Shown in pieces: positions 61,101 to 64,000 of a stretch of DNA of 64,000 nucleotides; positions within the stretch are counted from its first letter, which is position 1, and each line of letters starts with the position of its first letter. A model generated the notes under the pieces. That model was not told where the DNA came from, did no database searches, and saw only the letters and a program-made list of their open reading frames with translations. The translations under genes and the position numbers were made by a program. This DNA is from Streptomyces sp. NBC_01288 (GTDB lineage: Bacteria; Actinomycetota; Actinomycetes; Streptomycetales; Streptomycetaceae). The stretch covers positions 4,587,001-4,651,000 of the forward strand of contig NZ_CP108427.1 in the NCBI RefSeq assembly GCF_035982055.1. Reading direction: 5' to 3'.

Positions 61101-63255
61101 GGCCGGACATGCGCGCGAACACACCCCGGTACTGCTCGGCGAACCTATCGGCCAGCGCGGCCAGCCCTTCGGCCGCCAGTACCTGTTCGCCGAAGACATC
61201 CGCCGCTGCCGTACGGGCGGCCTCGCGAGCGGCGAGCGCCTCCCGAATCTCCTCGGCAGCTCGATGCGCCTCGCCCAAGCCTTCGGCGTCGAACCATCGG
61301 GCAGGCGGCCGCACCGGCGCGGAGGCCAGATCGGCGAGCTCCAGAAGGCCGAACGCGGCCTCGGCGTTCTCCGGCTTGGACAGTCCGAACAACTCGGCCA
61401 GTTGCGCGAGGCTTCCGGAGGGATCGTCCGGCAGACCGGTACCAACTGCCGCGGCCGGATCCCGGCCGGGCAGGCCCGCTTCCAGGATCCGTACGGCCTG
61501 CCGTACGTCGTGCACCGTGCGCGGTTCGGGAGTCGTCGCCCCGAACGGGCGACGCTCAGCGGCCGTCCGCAGGTCCGCGAGCGCGTCCGCGGCCTCGGCC
61601 GGCACCGAGGCGGCGGCGGAGTCCCCCTTCAGGCCGCGCCAGACGAACGCCTCGCCCTCCGCTGCCGGCCGCCAGGCCCGGCCGATGGTGCCCGCTGCCT
61701 CCAGAATTCCCTGAAACTGCCCGGCGGCAAGCCGTCTCACCGTGCCCGTGCTCCTGGCGCCGAGAGTCAGCGGCGGAGTGTCGGCCCGCTCCAGGAGAAC
61801 CAGGCACCCCAGGACATCGTGGAGAGTACGGCCGAGCGGTTCACGGGTCTGGTTCATCGCCGCCGCGTAGGCGGAGAGTTCCTCGCGCAGCCGACGGGCC
61901 CGGTCGAGTTCGTGCTCGGCCGCGCCGGTGATCCGCACTTCGGTGGTGAGCACCCGTTCGAGCTCCGTCGCCACGGACCTCTTACTGGTGTCGCCGCTGT
62001 GGAGGGCCATCACGAAGTCGCCGAGGCCGACGCCGCGAAGCCTGTTGCGGACCACATCGAGGGCCGCGGCCTTCTCACTGACGAACAGAACGGAACGGCC
62101 GGCGTGCATGAGCGCGGCGATCATGTTGGTGATCGTCTGGCTCTTACCGGTACCGGGCGGACCGCTCATCACGAAGGAACGGCCGTCCACCGCAGCCGCG
62201 ATGCACTGCCGCTGCGAGGAATCCGCGTCCAGCACGAGTGGGGTCCGTTCGGGCAGCTGGATCTCGTCGATGCGATCGAGCTCCGGCGGCTCGAAGCCGA
62301 TCAGGTCGTCGGGCAACCCCGCGTCGGGTCCGAGGCCGACGGCCCGGACCAGCGGATGAGCGAGGATGCGCTCTTCGTTCTGCTGGAGGTCCTGGTACAT
62401 GGCCTCCTTGTGCGAGGCGAACAGACCGAGCACCACACGCTCGTCGACCGACCAGCGGTCCTGCGTCCCGGCGACCTGCCGGGCGGCCGCGAGAACGGCA
62501 CCGGGGTCGGTCACGTCGCAGTCGGCCACCGGGGTCCAGTCGACGCCCATCCGTTCGAGCTTGACCGCGAGCGCGGGGTTGTGGATCCGGTCCTGCTCCT
62601 CCGCCAAGTGGAGACGTGTCTGTCCCCGGCCGTCCCTGCGAAGTTCCACGGGTACGAGCAGCAGCGGAGCGGAACTCGTCTCCTCCGCACCCGCCTCCCG
62701 CCAGTCCAGCATGCCGACACCCAGCCAGAGGACCCACAGACCGTAGTCGTTGTACATCTGGCCGGATTTCTGGCGCAGCTGGTAGAGCGACGCGTCCAGA
62801 CTCGTCTGCGTGGTCTTCTGCGTCACCAGGCCGGAGGTGCGATCGGTACGACGGCCTGCGGAGACGGGGACGGGAACGGGGACGGGGACGGTGTCGTACT
62901 CGTAGAACACCTCACTGTCCGCGGCAGCCCCCTCGTCGTCACCCTGCGCGGGTTCGACGTCCTCCACGTCCTCCACGTCCTCCACGTCCTCCACGTCCTC
63001 CACGTCCTCCACAGGAGCGAAGGACCAGCCTCGAACGAGCCCGGCGAGCACCGCGGAGACGTCAGGAGCCGTGACCGCCAGGGTGCCGGTCCTCATATGG
63101 CGGAAGTTCAGCAGGCGGTTGCGCCCACCCAGGTCCAGCAACGAACTGCGCCAGCTGTCCAGAACGACCTTCAACCGGCCGAGGGCGGGGTCACTGTCAC
63201 CCGCAGAGCCGCCACTGCCACGCTGTGCGGCTCCGATTGTGCGCGAACTGGGCAT
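58138..63255 (-). CDS. DUF4011-SF1 helicase-Vsr-DUF3320 protein (Hhe-type defence)
   Basis: A 1705-residue protein. Domains in order: DUF4011-like N-terminus (WRSSLLDLGGRNRLLNF, about 35-51), an acidic VED repeat, helicase Walker A GPPGTGKS (365-372), a long helical insert, then helicase motifs VVIFDEASQVRPADAI and VAGDEKQLPP, HYRSRHEDLI, SVQGDERDVMIMSIGYG and NVAVTRAR. After these come a Vsr/PD-(D/E)xK nuclease (ALGIECDGAMYHSSRTARDRDRLREEVL, encoded near 59020-59110) and C-terminal DUF3320. This architecture is known, from memory, as the single-gene anti-phage system Hhe. ATG 63255 has GGAGG upstream. Confidence 0.88.
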   Translation of the reverse strand: MPSSRTIGAAQRGSGGSAGDSDPALGRLKVVLDSWRSSLLDLGGRNRLLNFRHMRTGTLAVTAPDVSAVLAGLVRGWSFAPVEDVEDVEDVEDVEDVEDVEPAQGDDEGAAADSEVFYEYDTVPVPVPVPVSAGRRTDRTSGLVTQKTTQTSLDASLYQLRQKSGQMYNDYGLWVLWLGVGMLDWREAGAEETSSAPLLLVPVELRRDGRGQTRLHLAEEQDRIHNPALAVKLERMGVDWTPVADCDVTDPGAVLAAARQVAGTQDRWSVDERVVLGLFASHKEAMYQDLQQNEERILAHPLVRAVGLGPDAGLPDDLIGFEPPELDRIDEIQLPERTPLVLDADSSQRQCIAAAVDGRSFVMSGPPGTGKSQTITNMIAALMHAGRSVLFVSEKAAALDVVRNRLRGVGLGDFVMALHSGDTSKRSVATELERVLTTEVRITGAAEHELDRARRLREELSAYAAAMNQTREPLGRTLHDVLGCLVLLERADTPPLTLGARSTGTVRRLAAGQFQGILEAAGTIGRAWRPAAEGEAFVWRGLKGDSAAASVPAEAADALADLRTAAERRPFGATTPEPRTVHDVRQAVRILEAGLPGRDPAAAVGTGLPDDPSGSLAQLAELFGLSKPENAEAAFGLLELADLASAPVRPPARWFDAEGLGEAHRAAEEIREALAAREAARTAAADVFGEQVLAAEGLAALADRFAEQYRGVFARMSGPYRKDRDTVAGLTRVGVWDKTLPQRLNDALAWQTTAAEVARLVARHETVLGGYVPRDEGELASLDAVLAVADRIAALAHGVADRDLLTARLADGTEVDPMPGLLARGIRGALAGWCDTATRRAARWAESSTALNDLFEEPRQVQLSFALFGTFDQAQQAVDELRADPRGPEEWRAYRSGLDVLARHGVDELVPRAVERGVLPEQLGAVVEQAVLKCWADDLLATDGRLTTSRSADLDARVADFKEADRRLVAAASGAVIEACNKRRPRRFSGGAALVIKKQAELKRRHMPVRELLGRTRDVVRLIKPCFMMSPLTVSQLLPADYHFDVVIFDEASQVRPADAINCVYRADSLVVAGDEKQLPPTSFFDSSVEDDSAQYDEDVPDSFESLLHACKAGALRELSLRWHYRSRHEDLITFSNRSFYGNSMVTFPGALDLGDDIGVEFFPTQGVYDRGGRRDNRREAEFVAGRVIHHFDTRPDRTLGVVALSQAQAAAIDQAVQQARLLRPDLDPCFTEDRLDGFFVKNLESVQGDERDVMIMSIGYGPDEHGKFGTNFGPINKEGGWRRLNVAVTRARFRMEVVASFRGGGLADSPNESVQHLKRYLEYAENGPAVLAQDVIQADAEPDSPFEESVLQVLRDWGYRVQPQVGVAGYRIDIGVRHPEFPGAYALGIECDGAMYHSSRTARDRDRLREEVLAGLGWRLHRIWGTDWYRGRAAAELRLREAVELAVERGPMSDSAPARQGTRSAVVTEGDEGKIASDPRLLPLLTDVPVSPGASEPQHGLPPTGLASTDHERVPVDTEPDRPWSSLYETGEMTVSSPHELHTPEARPALRTLLTRVIGIEGPIHEELLVQRAREAWGVARAGNRIRDNVREVVRGLVRSGKVTVDDLFLDVAGREELEARVPGEGDIVRKAAHIAPAERQLALCELAAECPGMSRDELVRHTGEFFGWRRMGRDIRGFLDLDIEELRRHGRLREVDGQITVVG
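62959..63012 (-). repeat. Six perfect 9-bp repeats (VED) in the helicase gene
   Basis: GTCCTCCAC repeats six times without change, encoding (VED)x6 between DUF4011 parts. About 70 bases left, 6-bp GGGACG-like units (62861-62890) encode VPVPVP. Both keep frame, so length can vary without loss of expression. Confidence 0.9.
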
Positions 63256-63561
63256 ACAGACGTACCTCCGGAACAGAAGACGCGCAGGAGGCAACCCACC
63301 CGGATCCCCCCAAGTCCGGTAATTATTCAGTGTTGACAGTCCGTCACACCAGTCACATTGGAGATCTGCTCCGTCCTCGGAGCGGTAGATCGATGCCCGG
63401 CCCACTTCCGCGGCAAGGCGACTTGCGCCTGGGCGGTACGGGGGGTGGTGGACTCAGGCGCTGACTGCTTCACGAGGCGAACCTGGATCAGGCTTCAGCT
63501 CAAGTCCACGTCGTCCGAGCCGTCCGACTCGCCACGCCGCAACCCACCCCGAGCAAAGCAA

Positions 63562-63596
63562 AAGCCCCAGGTCACGGCGAGTGAGTCCTGAGGCTT
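63562..63596 (-). terminator. Terminator downstream of the tRNA fragment
   Basis: On the minus strand, AAGCCTCAGG pairs with CCTGGGGCTT (one mismatch) and is followed by TTGCTTTGCTC, the normal place for a tRNA terminator. Confidence 0.7.
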
Positions 63597-63602
63597 CCAC
63601 AG

Positions 63603-63644
63603 AGCCGCCTTCGGGATTCGAACCCGAGACCTACGCATTACGAG
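63603..63644 (-). pseudogene. Truncated tRNA-Thr(CGT), 3' part only (att-site scar)
   Basis: Read on the minus strand: anticodon loop CTCGTAA (anticodon CGT), 3' anticodon strand TGCGT, variable loop AGGTC, T-arm TCGGG-TTCGAAT-CCCGA, acceptor strand AGGCGGC and discriminator T. The 5' half is missing, since the bases to the right do not provide ACGCA or a D-arm. The break falls at the 5' edge of the anticodon loop, typical of integrase attachment sites. 63645-64000 shows no convincing gene. Confidence 0.8.
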
Positions 63645-63761
63645 ACCATGAGTGATCGTGTTGCGTGGTGCCTGCTCATGCTGCCGAGTGATGTTTTTCC
63701 TGATCAGAGCACGTGCAACAGGTTGGTCGATGCCACCCCGTGATGCACCGTCCAAAGGCGT

Positions 63762-63783
63762 CTGTCCACCGGCTGTCCACCGG
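63762..63783. repeat. Perfect 11-bp tandem repeat beside the att scar
   Basis: CTGTCCACCGG occurs twice in a row at 63762-63772 and 63773-63783, about 120 bp right of the tRNA fragment. It could be an integrase or excisionase arm site. A TTGTCGACAA palindrome follows near 63869. Confidence 0.5.
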
Positions 63784-64000
63784 ACGGGGTCGCGCCCACG
63801 TCGCAAGGGCGGAGCAACCGACCATCGAGGGGCTACCGACCCGCACCGTAATTCAGCGCAAAGGCTCTTGTCGACAACTGACAACCCACCCCAGCGTGGC
63901 CATATCGCTTGGTCATCACGACGGACCACCCGACTCGCCGGAGTCCTGACCGTACTCCCACGCCGAGACCTCGACCGTCAGCCGACCACCGCCCTCACTC

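Noticed and set aside
60127..63336. 1069-codon plus-strand frame antisense to the helicase
   Set aside because: Shadow of the helicase gene, whose motifs are clear on the minus strand.
63495..63929. 144-codon minus-strand frame as an integrase remnant
   Set aside because: It runs through the tRNA fragment and its terminator, and no tyrosine-recombinase motif is present.

Overview
The window is high-GC actinobacterial DNA, almost certainly a Streptomyces chromosome. Support comes from the codon bias, frequent GTG starts, 4-base stop/start overlaps, the folP-folB-folK / folE-ftsH-hpt-tilS block, a tipA gene with its own 19-bp-spacer promoter, an XRE/ATPase/DUF397 cluster, a set of zinc-free ribosomal proteins behind a Zur box, and an AfsR-like regulator. 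Gene order resembles, from memory, the S. coelicolor SCO3398-SCO3435 region.

Layout. 0-12.2 kb is conserved core: a folate operon (folP, an NTF2-like gene, folB, folK, DUF3180 membrane protein) reading right. It converges on folE, ftsH, hpt, tilS, a zinc metalloprotease and dacB reading left, and then ppa. 12.3-24 kb holds transport and stress genes: a ThrE exporter, a DedA protein with a Q/Y/N-rich tail, YbjQ, tipA, a ClC-type channel next to glutamate decarboxylase, a PadR-controlled DrrAB-like exporter, a DinB-like protein and an aldehyde dehydrogenase. 24.2-26.3 kb is an XRE / ATPase / DUF397 cluster. 26.5-29.1 kb is a divergent zinc-starvation cluster (rpmG-rpmE2-cobW-rpsR and rpmB-rpsN). 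29-37.7 kb has lipoproteins around a degenerate tandem-repeat array, a decayed TetR gene, a haem-oxygenase-fold enzyme, an autoregulated Clp-N/HTH protein, a Uma2 endonuclease and a second PolA-type polymerase. 37.8-42 kb is a giant AfsR-like regulator. 42.5-54.3 kb has a glycosyltransferase, small secreted and membrane proteins, two LuxR-type two-component systems, an ANTAR protein and a SigB-type sigma factor. 54.4-64 kb is accessory: a decayed ABC transporter, unknown genes, a WD40 membrane protein, a 1705-residue DUF4011-helicase-Vsr-DUF3320 protein of the Hhe defence type, and a truncated tRNA-Thr(CGT) that looks like an attachment-site scar.

Regulatory signals read directly from the bases include two DNA-damage (PafBC/RecA-NDp type) promoters, a Zur box, a MerR/TipA promoter, paired operators for PadR, for the Clp-N protein and before the AfsR-like gene, and a 15-bp motif shared by the XRE/DUF397 cluster. 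A dispersed GC-rich repeat occurs five times. Three copies lie between genes, two of them forming terminator-like hairpins, and two lie in frame inside genes (cobW and a histidine kinase).

Limits: no database search was possible. Family names rest on motifs read by eye, and starts were chosen from ribosome-binding sites and family length.
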